A stretch of 64,000 bases of DNA from Aulostomus chinensis (Eukaryota; Chordata; Actinopteri; Syngnathiformes; Aulostomidae): NCBI GenBank assembly GCA_037954235.1, contig JBBMOA010000004.1, positions 13,259,101 to 13,323,100 of the forward strand, written 5' to 3'. The position numbers and the translations under genes are program-made. This document shows, one piece after another, positions 1 through 12,700 of this stretch. Under the pieces are notes generated by a model, which was not told the DNA's origin, searched no databases, and was given only the letters and a program-made list of their open reading frames with translations. Within the stretch, counting starts at the first letter, position 1. Each line of letters begins with the position of its first letter.

Positions 1-3000
1 CTCTTGACAACTGAATCCGCTGCTCCCTAACTCTGTCTGACTCGCACTCTTTTTCACTTTTGGCGATGCGGCGGCGGCAACATTGGTAAATTACATCTTC
101 TGCATGATCTGATTATTGAAAAGATGGTCATATCTAAAAAAAAAGAAAAAATTGGCGTTAAGACGTACCTGTGCAGGTAGCACAGTACAGAGAACATGGG
201 CGATTCGTAGGTCTCAAAAGGTATTGGAAGTATTTTTCTACATTCCTTTACTTACACGTACTTTTTCTTTATTCCTTTACATTTTAGACATAAACTTGGC
301 AGCAAAATGAAGTTTGGCCAGTTTACTGTGAATCAAGTTGGAAAAAAATAACTGATCAGGATGGCCGGTCCGCAGTTTTAGGTGATCTGATTGGAAGTGC
401 GTCCCTCTTTCTTTCTGAAACCAGACTATCACAGTCTGACATATGCCAAAGATCCGCTCATCTGCCTCTGAGTTTTTATTTAGTCTTCTGTGGCCTCCTG
501 CTGTGGTTTATTGTTTTGTCTGCTTGCCATTATGTTCCTTTCAAGTTTTATGTCAAAGCAATTTTGTTATATTTATACACTGTAATTTTGATGCCAGCTT
601 TTTATCCTTGAGCAACACCAGTCCTTTTCCTGCCTAATAACACATGGCAGTGTCACACCTTGTTAGTATTGTTGATTTATGACGCTACCTGAGGTAACGT
701 CCAATTATTTAATAAGTTGGATTTATTAGCGTGCAGGATTGTCGTGTCTCTTTCTTTCGAGCTTTTGTTTGTAACAGTATAGTTATACACTTAAACTCTG
801 GTCAGTCACAACATCCATCCTCAGCTGTTCATCTGACACCGGGTCCCCGCCGCCCCCGACTAACTTCAGCATCTACGTTAGATTGTTGCTCTGATTGGTT
901 AAGGTTACCTGCTAATAGACAGTTCATCAAATCACCTGCCAAAGTACATTTAGAAAAAGTCTGCTGTCATGCGCCTATGGACAACCCCTCCGGTTAGCGA
1001 ACCACGTCAGGTTCGTTCCTGCAATTTGAATTCTCAAAATTAGCACAGTTAGTGATTGAGGGAAGTCAGCAACCTCGTGTTGTTCTTCAGCTTGGGGGAG
1101 CACAGTCGTAACTTATCTACCGAGATCAATTACTCGAGGCTAATTCTTTTCTCCTGAGGACTTTCACTTCCGGGACCAACTGCGATTAGACGTTTGCAGC
1201 GGCAGCAACAGAGTCGCTGAGGCCGAGGGGTGAATCAGTAGCCCAGCAGGTGAATTATTCAGGTGATGGGATGTAGGCCTTCAGCTCTGAGACCCAGCCA
1301 AGGCTCACGTTCATTTAAGACCTGTCAGGGTCTATTCAGCTGTGCAGCTCTCTCACAAGCTTCACCCTGCCTCTTTTTCCTTGAGCTTATTAAATTGTTA
1401 TTTCTCTGCCCTTTTTTTTCTTGATCCTCTCCACCTTACCTCCCGCGCTCACCTCAAGAATCGTACTGTGGTAGTTGCCAGTCTCTCCCTTGTGTGTCTC
1501 TCAGTAAATTGGGCTTCTCGGGCTGGATGATCAACATGCATGAGGGAATGTGAGAACGCTTCAAAGCTTTTTCTACGGTTTACCCTCTGGTAATATATAT
1601 AAAATATAAAACAAAGAGTCTTACTGGTTAGTTCATACTGCATAAGTGTTGATTTCCAAGTACTTTGCGAGTTTGAGTTCTATAGTCATCTATATGATTC
1701 CCGTTTGCGACAGATTTATTTTTAGCTCTGGCTTGTTACTGAAAAGAAGAAAGCTTGATGCTATTTTTTTCTGTGGAAGAAATAGACACAAGCAGGTGCC
1801 TTGATATTTCTGGTTCACTGCAGCAGAGGGTCAGAAGTTTATACAAATATTCCTCATCAATGTCGGGAGGTGCAGGAAGAAGCTACATCTACTCCCGGAA
1901 ATCACGACTGTTTGCCTTGTAGATCAGGACTCAGTACATACATGTGCAGTGACATTAAAGGTTGAGCTGGGGAAGAAAAAGACACTGTGGTGAATGCCAA
2001 CCAATTAGTTTGTTGACGGCATGCTAATTAAGAGTAGCTAAACCCCAAAAATTTCCTACTTCTTTTTTTCAGCGGGAGAACTTACAAATCCAGTGTTTGT
2101 TGATTGTTCAGGACCAAATCTTGACATTTTAGCGTGAAGAATTTGGATTCTACATGATTCGGCATTTTTGTGGGCCAATCCAGAAGTTAGCATTGCCTTG
2201 GATTCCCTCAACCTTTGCCAGTGGGATTTTCTATATTTTTTTTTGGGGGGGGGGGGGGGGGGTTATTTGTAGCATAAAATCAATCTTTGAAAAATGCAAA
2301 GCTGCCATAACATTATCAACATGTTGCATCACGGATGCATCACCTCCATGTCATCACAACTGGCTTTGCACTTCCTGGCATTTGGCGCAGTTGCGTTTCC
2401 TGTCCCAAACAATGTCTGTAGCCTGACTTGGTTTTGTTTGAGATGCTGAAAAAACTTTGAATTTCACAAGTGGCAATTTAATGATGTATTTTATACCATA
2501 GAACAGCACATGAAAGACCTCATGTCAGGCTTTGACTGCTCAACAATGTTAATTTAATTCCAGTTTTTTGGACTCATTCCTGCACCACTGTAATAACAGT
2601 CATAACAACTGCCACCTAGTGGTGGGAACCTGGCTATTGCAGTTGCATACTTGGTTTTGATATCCATACTAACGTGTTTTTCTGCACGCTAAAAATAGCA
2701 GGTGAGAGTTTTTTAACAGGGCCCACCCTTGAGGGCATGTTCTCAGGCTGATAAATATCTCCATGGGGAAGATATACTACAAATACATTTTGAAGTAGTA
2801 CAAGGTTTCAGTCATGTGTAATATGGTTGTTGTTGTTTTTTTTTGTTTAGTTCATAATTTTGCAGTATTGCGTTTACCTCTGCAATTGGCAAGTCGCCTC
2901 TGAAGGGCATACAGCTGAAAAGATGCTTACTATTTAAAAATGTTGAGCGATATATTGGCCATGAGTAATAACACACAAGCTGGAATTTTGCTATTTGGTA

Positions 3001-3396
3001 TATTAAGCTGTCTTTGCTAAGCTTTTAATTCTTTTTCTTTTTCTCAGAGGATAGATTATTACAATTAATCAAAAACTAACTGACATAAACTACGGTGTCC
3101 ACCTGAACCCCCCCCCCCCCAAAAAAAACCCCAAAAACGTCAGCTTGTCTCAGTCCAAAGCAATTTCAAACCACTCGAGTTCATTGTGTTTTAGCGGGAA
3201 CGGCTGTATAGATAACGAATGAATGTGATTACTAGGGGCCACGAGAAGAAGGAATCCTCTCATTATTCACTCACTGTGAAAAGCTTGTCGTCCTTCAAAT
3301 GTTTCCCCCCTCTTTTTCTCTCTCTCTCTCTCTCCGGCTGAATCTCAATTTTTACAAGTTCCCCTCTATGTGTTTTTCATCCTCTATTATTCCCCC

Positions 3397-3404
<8 letters not shown>

Positions 3405-3437
<33 letters not shown>
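3405..3437. repeat. (CA)n microsatellite
   Basis: About 16 uninterrupted CA units, preceded by a short (CT)n tract at about 3318-3335. Confidence 0.95.
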
Positions 3438-3440
<3 letters not shown>

Positions 3441-3767
3441 CCTTTCGTCTTCTCCGTGGCGCATTTCCAACAGGGATATAGGAAGTGCAGATTGATCTCA
3501 ATGTGTGGTCAGCCCCATAGGAAATGTTTGTGTAATAGGTTCTATATGAGCACTGTCAAGGCAGATGAGGATCCAGCACTCTCGCAGCCCAGTGTGAACA
3601 CCGTCGACAGGCCCCAGCAGGAAGCGCTAAGCCCTCCTTTTAACCCCCGCCGCTTTGTCACTTCCATCGAGCCCTGTCATTAATTCAACATGACTGTGTG
3701 TTATTCTTATGGTGAATCATGAGTCCCTGATTTAAGTAAAGATGTAACTAATGAAATATGCATACCA

Positions 3768-3799
3768 TGTGTGTGTGTGTGTGTGTGGGGGGGGGGGGG
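3768..3799. repeat. (TG)n followed by poly-G
   Basis: About ten TG units then thirteen G. The TG-to-poly-G junction recurs at 4364-4392 and 58068-58097. Confidence 0.95.
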
Positions 3800-6700
3800 T
3801 TTAGGCCATGCCTTATGTATGAGTGCTATGTTTGCAGCCGCGTCTATGAATGATTTAAATGTAAAGCTAATCGTGTCTCAGCAGCCACCCTCTTCCACAA
3901 ACAGGCTCTCGTCGGTCTCATCTGTCTCCCCTTCCTCGCTCGGTTTTGAACGTTGACTGTTTACCCTCACATCCTGCGCCGAGAAATCTTCAACGTCTTG
4001 ACACGCTCACTTGCTGCACCGACTCAATTTTTTGGGGGGGGGCGGGGGGGGGGGATGCAGCGAAAAATCGAAACATAGAAATACTCATAGCAACCAGTGT
4101 TTTCCAGTCTCATCCTCTTATCTCCACCGTTTTTTCCCCCCTCAACTCTGAGCATCCGTCTCCAAGTCTTCCACTAATTCCCACCCCAATATTTTTATCT
4201 TCCCCCTGTTCCTTTTCCTGTCGATTAGAGAGTCGGCAGTAATACGCCAGTGTGGTCTTGCCTTGGTACCATCCATCACTCCACATCAAAGCCTCGCTTG
4301 TTCTCTAGGTTTCTCTTCGTCACGGTCTATTACTCTCTCCTCTTGACTGAGAAACGCTGTTAAGTGTGTGTGTGTGTGTGTGTGTGTGGGGGTGCGCGTG
4401 TGTGTACATGCACATGCATAGTTAAAGGGACTTCCGCCTCCGTCTTCATTCGCATCCCCTGAACGACCCGGTCCCAAGACTCCTGCGATGTTTTTTCTCC
4501 AGAGCTGACAGTGAAGTGGCCTCGTCGTGTGCAGGCTAAACTACAATCAGTCCCTGTTGTTTTTTTTCACGCTGCTTTCAGGGACCTTCGTTGTTCATTT
4601 GCTTGAGACGGGGAGGGGGGGGGTATGTAACACAGTCAAGGAAGCTTTGAAGATGTCATTAGTTTTTTCCTTGTGCTCAAACAAAAATTAAAGCAAAAGA
4701 AAAGAGCAGAGAAGTGGGCTGAGCAGTTGACATCGTCCTCCTAGCACAATTCACGCTTCCTGAAATCTAGGCCATAATCAGCCTCAGCAGTCCACACAGC
4801 AGCGTTTCTACAGCGAATTAGAAAGCAGGAGTTCCAATAACATGCTACATCATGGTTCTAACAGAACATCCCTCAGGTCTCAGCACTTTTTTTTTCACAT
4901 CAGGTAGGAATCTTCCTCTGAACTTTTTGTTCCTGCATCAGAAACCTAACTGGATGTGACATTTTATATTCTGTACCCAGCATGAGGGATCCTCCTCCAC
5001 CCGCCGTTTTCAAGAAAGGAGCGAAATATCCCCCCCCCCCCCCAAAAAAAAGGACTCCGTTCGTGGATGAAAATATGAGCTTTTTGTCGGAATGATCCAT
5101 GGAAGACCACACGCCAGTCATTTCCTGACCTTGACTCGCATAGTGTAACTTTCAAGAATGGGACGGAAAGCAAGTGAATGGGCTTAAGCTTTCCTTCAGC
5201 GTTGATTATGGCAATAACATCTCTGCGGCTCATCGAGATGGAGTGCTTTCAGCTGGACCGCCACGGGTCGATGGGTCAGTGTTCCTGAGCCACCATTTTG
5301 TGGTGCAGGGGGTCAAGTTTTGGTGGTTGTTTTTTGTTTATTTTTTGACTGATACTCAAAATGGAATCAGACAGCAGAACTCTCTGACATTTCAGACTGT
5401 AAGCCTACAAGAAAAATGGGCAAATATGCAGTTATGCAGTTAACTTGTCAAGGAACTTAACGACGCAACTTCTAACTCCACTGTTTCTTCTCGGTCGTCT
5501 TGTCTGTCGTTTCGTGGACTGTATTCTGTTTGTATTTAAAAACGGGTTCTTCAGGACTACGCAAAGCCAGATTTGAGCTGGTTTTGTTGGCACCGGTACT
5601 GCAGCGCTGCTGCTGGTGTTGTAATTGATGAGTTTGTGTATGCATGCATCTTGCAAAAGCGTACAAGACTAAAGCAAACAGCCTGATAGCTCACTGCTAC
5701 ATTTAAGAGCTGTGAGCTAAAGAAAAAACAAAACAAAACAACAACAAAATCCAACTCCTTCATCTCTGCCGTCGGGATGACCACAGTGGGCGAAAGTGAC
5801 ATCAACACAAGACATTAACTGACCATCGCTGTGACAAATATGCCCAACGTTCAAACCCAATCCAGCCGTATACGAGGCCGCAAATGCTGCATGTTAATGT
5901 TGTTGGTCCTCTTCGATATAAAGTCCATGTTCATACCGGTGGCTGCTGGGGTCAATATTGTACCCTTTAACTCTATAGAATTACCCTTCATGACAAATGA
6001 TTTCAGATAACAGATAATGGCGATCCATCTGTCTGAGCTATAGCCCCCACTGAGCTAATGACCACCCTGTACTACAACCTAGAGGCCTTTAATAAGGTTA
6101 AACACCACGCCTTAGAAAATAAGACCAGATGTCATTGTCCCCTGTAGTCCCTCCATGGAAGTAATTCACTAATACCGCTTTATTTGCCTCCAGGGTCAGT
6201 TTCTGTCTTTCAGCAGCATCTTATGTCAGTAGATCTCTCTATGTCAGCACCGTCTGATGTAAATGGGGACCGTCTTTCTCAGTCGTCTCTCGTGACCCGT
6301 CAGGACATTTCAAGCATTTGTTAGGGATTGCTAACAGAATCTCACCGGTCACCCAGAACCTCGGTGACTGACCAAAAGTCTCCTGTGTTGGGGGAACCGA
6401 CATGACGGCCTCTTGGCTTCTGGAGTGCTTTTTGCATAATTTGCTTGACTCTTACACAGCTCTTCTCTTTGGAGTGCAGATACTCATTAAAGGCAGGCAG
6501 ATAATGAACAATGGCCTTGGCAACTACTGAAGCTCAAGCCCACCCTTCTCTTTAATTCTTATTCCTTATTAAACACAGCACAGCAAGGTGGTGGTGTTAC
6601 AAGGAAAGATTCTGTTTTCTATATTCTTGTGTTGGCCATCGTGGACATAGTACAGTAGAGTACATGTTATTGTATTGCACGTGTAGTACATGGAGACTCT

Positions 6701-8295
6701 TTTCCATATTATAGTGGGGCTTTGGGGGTTCAAAATTTTGGGGGGAAAAAAACAGTTAAAACTCAAACCTGATGTACAGATTAGCCTCGTTCACCTGCAG
6801 ATTTCAGACAGGAATGCTTTTGAGACTCGCCCGGACTCCCTTTGGAAAATCATCTAATTTACGGAACCAGCGTGCAACCATCCGGTGAGGCGGTCCCTTC
6901 GTCTCCTGCCCGGTGGATGAATCACAGACGCTATGATCAGTGCCCTCCACCTCTTAACTGTGAGTGACAACAAACCCGGATTGGAGCGAATGTGTCTGTC
7001 TGCAGCAGGTCGGTCCACCTTACAGCCGCTTCCCCTGCAGCAACAGTTGAGTTTGTCACACAGGCATGATTTTCTTGACAGTAGTCGCTTTACCAACAAA
7101 CAGACCACCATAATATCCAGGAATTCACATTATACACGCGTGTCTCCCACTGTGACAAACTGTCCACATTTTTAAAGATTCCTGGTACACAGTACAACCA
7201 CATACTGATTTTTAGCTGAGTTCTGTATTTTTTGAATTTTTTGGGAAGAAGTGTCCTGACTGAGCCTCTGAATGTTCTGGAATCGTGAGCTGCCTAGAGA
7301 CCCCTGCAAGAGTGTGTTGAAATCTCAACTCAGCCAAATGTAAAAATGAAAAAAAGACCCCCCCCCCCAAAAAAAAAAAAACCACAAACTAACCACAACT
7401 ATCAACTATTGTTTTGTTATTCTGGTGGCCAAAACGTCTGCCAACACAGTTCTCAAACGAACCCCCTGTATTCTGTTGTTTGTCTCTCTGAAATTCATTA
7501 ACACTCACATATATGCACACACACTGACTAACACATTCCCAACCTCACACACGTGCACACTGGCTGCCAACAGACTGATATGAAGACTCATATAGTCGCT
7601 CAGCACGTCAGATGTGGCTTGTGTCGTGATTAAAGAGGAATATACGTGCGCTCCACACATATGCTCTCGTGCACGCGCTCCCGAAATTACCAGGACAGAA
7701 GCAGAGCCGCACTGCCACAACATGTTTGAATGGTAGTGACAGATGCTCTCTCTCTCAGGAGCAGGACAGTATGGTAGAGTACAAATGAGGGACCAGCATC
7801 GTGTCAGAGCTCCTGAAAGTACAGCAACTCTTATTCTGGTAGATTCTACCTGGGGGATGGATTCATGAAATCAGGAGTGAGATGTTGGGAACAGATAGGT
7901 CTCTATTTTTATCTTAATGTGTCACTTCTTCCCCTTTTCACCATTCAAATTCACACAAATTTCTGCTCAATAAGAGATCAAAAGGAGGGGAAGCGGTGAT
8001 AAACCAGTGCTCCTCCCTCCTTTGCCCCCCCCCCTCATTCTTTCTCTCCAAGGTTGTTTTTGTATCTTTCCTTGGCTGTGTTTGTGAGCAGCCTCTCCCA
8101 TGAAACATTACAAAGCCTTTAGCCTGATGTAGATTAATGGAAAATAATGAGAAGAGGGCCATAAATATGCAGTACCGTTCTTTTGAGATAAGGATAATGC
8201 TTCTCCACTTTTGACACAGATAAAATAATGACATGCATCGTCAACTGTGGTGCTGAAACAATGAGTTTGTAGTCAAACAATAATTATCAATAATG

Positions 8296-8859
8296 TTAAA
8301 GTGATACTTCACCTAAATATCATATAGCAGGTTTTGCCCCCCCCCCCCCCCCCCCGCTTCCCTAGTGCAACTAAAAACTAGCTAAAACAGTTCTACTTCT
8401 ACAACAAAGACCAATCATGACTCATCCTTTGGTCCAGTTTAAATCCCGCCTCCCAGCTTGTTTATTGGCCCGGCTCTGCTACCCAGAAGTTACACCGCAC
8501 AGCCTGTAAACATCCAGTGGACTCCCTGCCAGTAAACAAACTGGGAGGCAGGATTTGACCTGGATGCTCAAGCTGGCGATGCAGCAGAGAGTAAACGGAG
8601 AACTGTTTTCTTTAGGTAGTTTTCAGTTCCATCACAGGATTTGTTGACTGTAGTGGATGATGCCTCCGAGAGGTTCTAGACCCACGTTTTGTGTAGTTTA
8701 ATCTTGGGTCTCTGTTAGCTTCCAGCAGCAAGTATGAGGCTAGCATTTTCTGACCTCGGGATTCACCAGGAAGTCATGCAAGTTATTCATGAATTTTACA
8801 CATCTGTTTACGTGTAACTGATTTAGAGAGAATGATTATTGTGTGAAGTAACACTTTAA
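8296..8859. mobile_element. Inverted-repeat (MITE-like) element, about 560 bp
   Basis: The left end, ttaaagtgatacttcac (8296-8312), and right end, gtgaagtaacactttaa (8843-8859), are reverse complements with one mismatch in 17. Each end carries TTAA at the outer boundary, which would suit a TTAA target-site duplication of the piggyBac type, but that assignment is only inference. Inside lies a second inverted repeat: the arm at 8431-8464 pairs with 8533-8566 (taaacaa.ctgggaggc.ggattt core, about 5 mismatches in 34) across a 68-base loop. No transposase frame is present, so it would be non-autonomous. A poly-C tract lies at about 8337-8355. Confidence 0.6.
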
Positions 8860-8990
8860 AGGGGACAAAGTCCAAGTGTACAACCAATTATTTTTAAATC
8901 TCTCCTGTCAATTCTTCGCTCATTCTAGCCTCCCAAACGTAAGGATGTACTGCATTGATCAGCTGATTTGATCAACTTAGCAACCCAGAA

Positions 8991-9345
8991 CCATCCATCC
9001 GTTTTCTTCCACTTATTCTGTTAAGGGTGGAGGGGGGTGGAGCCTATCCCATCAGCCTTTGGGCTGGCATGGTCACCAGTCCATCACAGGGCCAACACAT
9101 AGAGACAGACAACCATTGGCTCTCACAGTCACACCTACGGTCAATTTAGAGTCTGGATTAACCTGGTCCCCTCTTGATGTCTTTGGACAGTGGGAGGAAG
9201 CCAGAGTACCAGAGAGAACCCACACAGGAACAGGGAGAACATGGAGACTCCACACAGAAAGATCCCCTGCTCCAGCCGGGGCTTGAACCCGTAACCTTCT
9301 TGCTGTGAGGTGACAGTGCTGACCACTGCACCACCGTGCTGCCCT
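8991..9345 (-). mobile_element. SINE-like tRNA-derived repeat, copy 1 (reverse orientation)
   Basis: Read on the minus strand this starts GGGCAGCACGGTGGTGCAGTGG and ends with an ATGGATGG-type tail. Pol III box A (TGGTGCAGTGG, 9323-9333) and box B (GGTTCAAGCCC, 9279-9289) are both intact in reverse complement. The body shares long blocks with the copies at 44402 and 54222 (ctttctgtgtg, tccatgttctccctgttcctg, tgtgttggccctg, gatgggataggctcca). A degraded target-site duplication may be present: acccagaac at 8983-8991 and acccaaaac at 9346-9354. This is a high-copy dispersed repeat type in many teleosts; I do not assign a database name. Confidence 0.85.
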
Positions 9346-12300
9346 ACCCAAAACTACTAATTTTAAAAAAATTAAAAAAAAAACGAATTTAAATGAACCA
9401 AAACTTATCCAATCAGAAAATTTTGCTCACAATTAAGCTTCTTCTGTCGAAACATTATTACGAAGAAGAGTGTTTCCCAGCTGTGTGTTGGATTCTGTTG
9501 GTTTCTGCGGTATTTGAGTGGAGCTCCTCTCAGCATGTCAGTCTCTGAGCTCCCCGGGGATGGCCGCTCAGCTATTTCTCACACACAGTTTTTTTTTTTT
9601 TTGGAGGCCATTCCAAGCTGTCACTCAAACAACCACCCATCATGATGTGATGTCAGACTTTTCTGACCTTCTACATTTTCTCTAGATAATAAAGCCGGGC
9701 GTGCAGGATGTGGTGTTTTCACTCCCTACCCATCCTACCCCCCCCTCCTCTCCCTCACTCTCCTTCTCCACGTTGGATTTAATGATCAACTGGTGTGACG
9801 TCACCACCCTGTTGTTTATTCACACTATTTTCCAGCTATTTGGAATAAAGATGATAATCTAATCTCTCCAGCAAAATCAATTGAATTATTTAGGTTTGTA
9901 TCTGTTAAAAAAAAAAAGTCCAAACCACTAAAACTGGTTGAGAGGTTGAAAGCTGTAAGTCTTTGACTTGTTTGGTTCCATAATTACTTTTCGGAGGATA
10001 GTCATATTTGATGTTTTAATGAGATTAGATAGGATTTATATTGAGCTCATAGTCCTACGATAAATACCAACAGATATCAGAGGGGCCTTAACCTTGTCAG
10101 CTAATTCTCGTCAAGAAATCAAAGCATTGTGACAAACATTTTTGATCTTTTTTTTTTCCTTTAATAAATGATTGAAACAGAAACTTTTGCAGATTTTTCG
10201 ACCAAACTTTTTATCATCGCAAAGTTGCTAGTTTGCTGATCAGCGGTGTTTGACGTCGCTGTGTTTTCCCTGAGAGTTGTCCTTGTTCCCTCGTCTACCA
10301 AAGGAGGCGCTGCAAATCGTACATCTGAGTAAAAAGTCACAGCGACAGCGTTTCCCCACGATCTCGGAGCGGATGTTGCCTCGGAAGGTACTGAACCGGT
10401 AGCATTCTGACACTTCCCATCTACTGCCATTCACTGTGCTAAGCTAACTAGCTCGGTCTGTGACAGTCACACAGAGGAGAGAAGGGCACCTTATTGTCTG
10501 ACTCCGTGGAGGTGTTGGGGGGGAAAAAAAAGAGTGGTGCTGTAAATGTCCTTCAAAAAAAGAAAAAAACATTTTGTTTTCTTTTTTTTTTCTTGCCTTT
10601 TTCCTCCAATGTATCCATCAACTTCTGTCTTATAGGGCTAAAATAAGCAACACTCACTGTGCTACTGAGTGAAAACCTCATTGGCCACCACCATCATCAT
10701 CCCCCGTTTTCTATCCTCATTTCAAGCCGAACCCGCTCTGAGGTGTAAATGTACCATCCAGTCACTTGGGACTGAAAAAGAACATGTCCCATGATGCACA
10801 GCTGCGTACAGCCCTCTCTCAGGATTATGGATGATAAAGGAAATGCCTGGCTTTGTTTTGAACACTGGCTCACATGATCACATTGCTGCTTCATACGTGA
10901 TTTAATTGTATTGAAACCTCACGGAAAGACAATCCGTGCATTTCTTTTCTTTCCCGCAACTAATATTCATCACCTCCCTTTTTCATTCCCGAGTTTCTCT
11001 CTCTACTTCTTTCACATGAACTTTTTAATTCAGCTCTTTTTCAAGTGGCGTCCCCAAGTATTATGCATCGGCAGCTGGTAATGACTTAATTCTGTATCAA
11101 AAACCCGCTCCTATGTTATGCGGCTGATTATTTCTCTTCCTCTCCTCCTCCCCTTCATCCTCTTTGAATCTCTTTCATTCGTACCGTTCCAGGACATGAA
11201 GGTCTACTCAGACACTCATAAACAAATAAGCATGCGTGCCACGTCGCCAGGGAAAAAATATCATTTTCTGGGAGGATTCTTTTCTTCATCTTCTGCATAC
11301 TTTATTTATTTTTGCCTCACGTTACTGCAGGCAGTTTGAGTTGAGGGATGTGGGGCTCTGAGGGTCCGTGATAAGGGGCTTCCATCGGCTCCACACAAGG
11401 ACGGGCTAGATAGGTGAACACTAAGCTGCGGGCTGCGCGGTTATCTGCTCACAGACACACACGCTCTCTCTCTCACACACACACGCACACACGGACCTTC
11501 ATTTCATACACAATATTTACACTTGCATGTTAATACGCACACATGCACACAACTTAATAGAGACCATAAAGGTTCAATTATTGATTTTTTTTTAAAGTTT
11601 TCCCAATGAGCCTCACATTTTACAGTTTCTACATTTTACACAGCTTACAGTGTAGATTGAGCATTCATAATTACTCAGTTGTTACTCACTAAAGTCAATG
11701 ATACAGCAGCTATGAACTGGAGGCTATTACACTGGGGGCCTGCTTTCACTAACATGCTCCACACGTGTGAATTAATTGAATTTTTAGCTCCATACAGTTG
11801 GTGGAGCCGTGAACAGATGATGAAATTTACACCGCGCTGAGCCTGTCAGCTGCAGCTGCATGTATGTTTGAGTGTGTGGGAACATAAAACTCGTGTAAAC
11901 ATTGGTTGAGAGGTATAAGCGTGGAAAAAAAAGGGGGGGGGGTTCATGGATGACGTCTCTCTGGAGAGTTTGCTCTTTTGTTGAGGATGGTGGCTGCAGT
12001 TTGGATATAAAAGAAAATGTCAAAATCTGATACTTTGTCCAAGCTAAGGAAGCTTAGTGACGTTGTAACTGATGTACTGATGCCTCCTGCAACAACAGAC
12101 TGGATAGAGAGAGTGTCTGGAGAAGAAGCCTGTGATTTTATCTTGTGTTGTTGTTGTTGTTGTTCTTTTACCACTCCTATTGAAAGCCTTCGAACCTTTT
12201 CTTGTACCTGGATGCCTGTGAAGGACAGGAACAGTCTAAATAGTCAAAGAGTGCTCCAAGATGATTCAGCAGAGGGAGAAACAGGTGGCTGAGAAAGGGA

Positions 12301-12439
12301 AGAAAAACTGAAATAAAATCATCAAACTACCACATTGCATTCTTTCAGCTTAATTCTCTCTGGTTTACTTTATCTTTCTTTTGTCTTTGGCTGTTATACA
12401 TGTGGATGTGGGAAAGCTACAAATGAATTACCCCTTGGT

Positions 12440-12700
12440 GATAAAGTAGTCTGAACCTGAACCTGTCACCAGTGGGACCTCACCCATTGGTGTACCTCTA
12501 AAAATAGAGGTACCAGTGTGTACCTACAAGGGTACAGAGGCTCATTGCGGGAGGCGTACCCTTTAGAAAACCCTCAAAAGTACAAAATTGGTCTTCAAGG
12601 AGGAAATAAATACATATGGTCTGACTAACAGAAAGGGTACAAAGTGAACTGAAGGGTACACTGTTGTCTTTTGAAGGCGACAGATCATTTGTATCGTTAA
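12440..12700. repeat. Decayed dispersed repeat rich in GTACC/GGTAC motifs with a hairpin
   Basis: Includes gtacctcta-aaaa-tagaggtac, a 9-bp stem with a 4-base loop at about 12491-12512, followed by several copies of (g)gtacc and gggtaca. This pattern resembles the ggtacc/agggtaca-rich repeats seen in other fish genomes, but the family was not identified. Confidence 0.4.

Noticed and set aside
1000..1260. Possible promoter or CpG-rich first exon
   Set aside because: Some CG dinucleotides and a cttccggg motif, but no CpG-island density, no initiating reading frame of the family, and no donor that leads into a known exon.
9073..9351. Open frames on both strands (75-92 codons) with similar protein wording at 9059-9351, 44327-44730 and 54141-54642
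   Set aside because: The similarity comes from three copies of the SINE-like repeat, not from a gene family.
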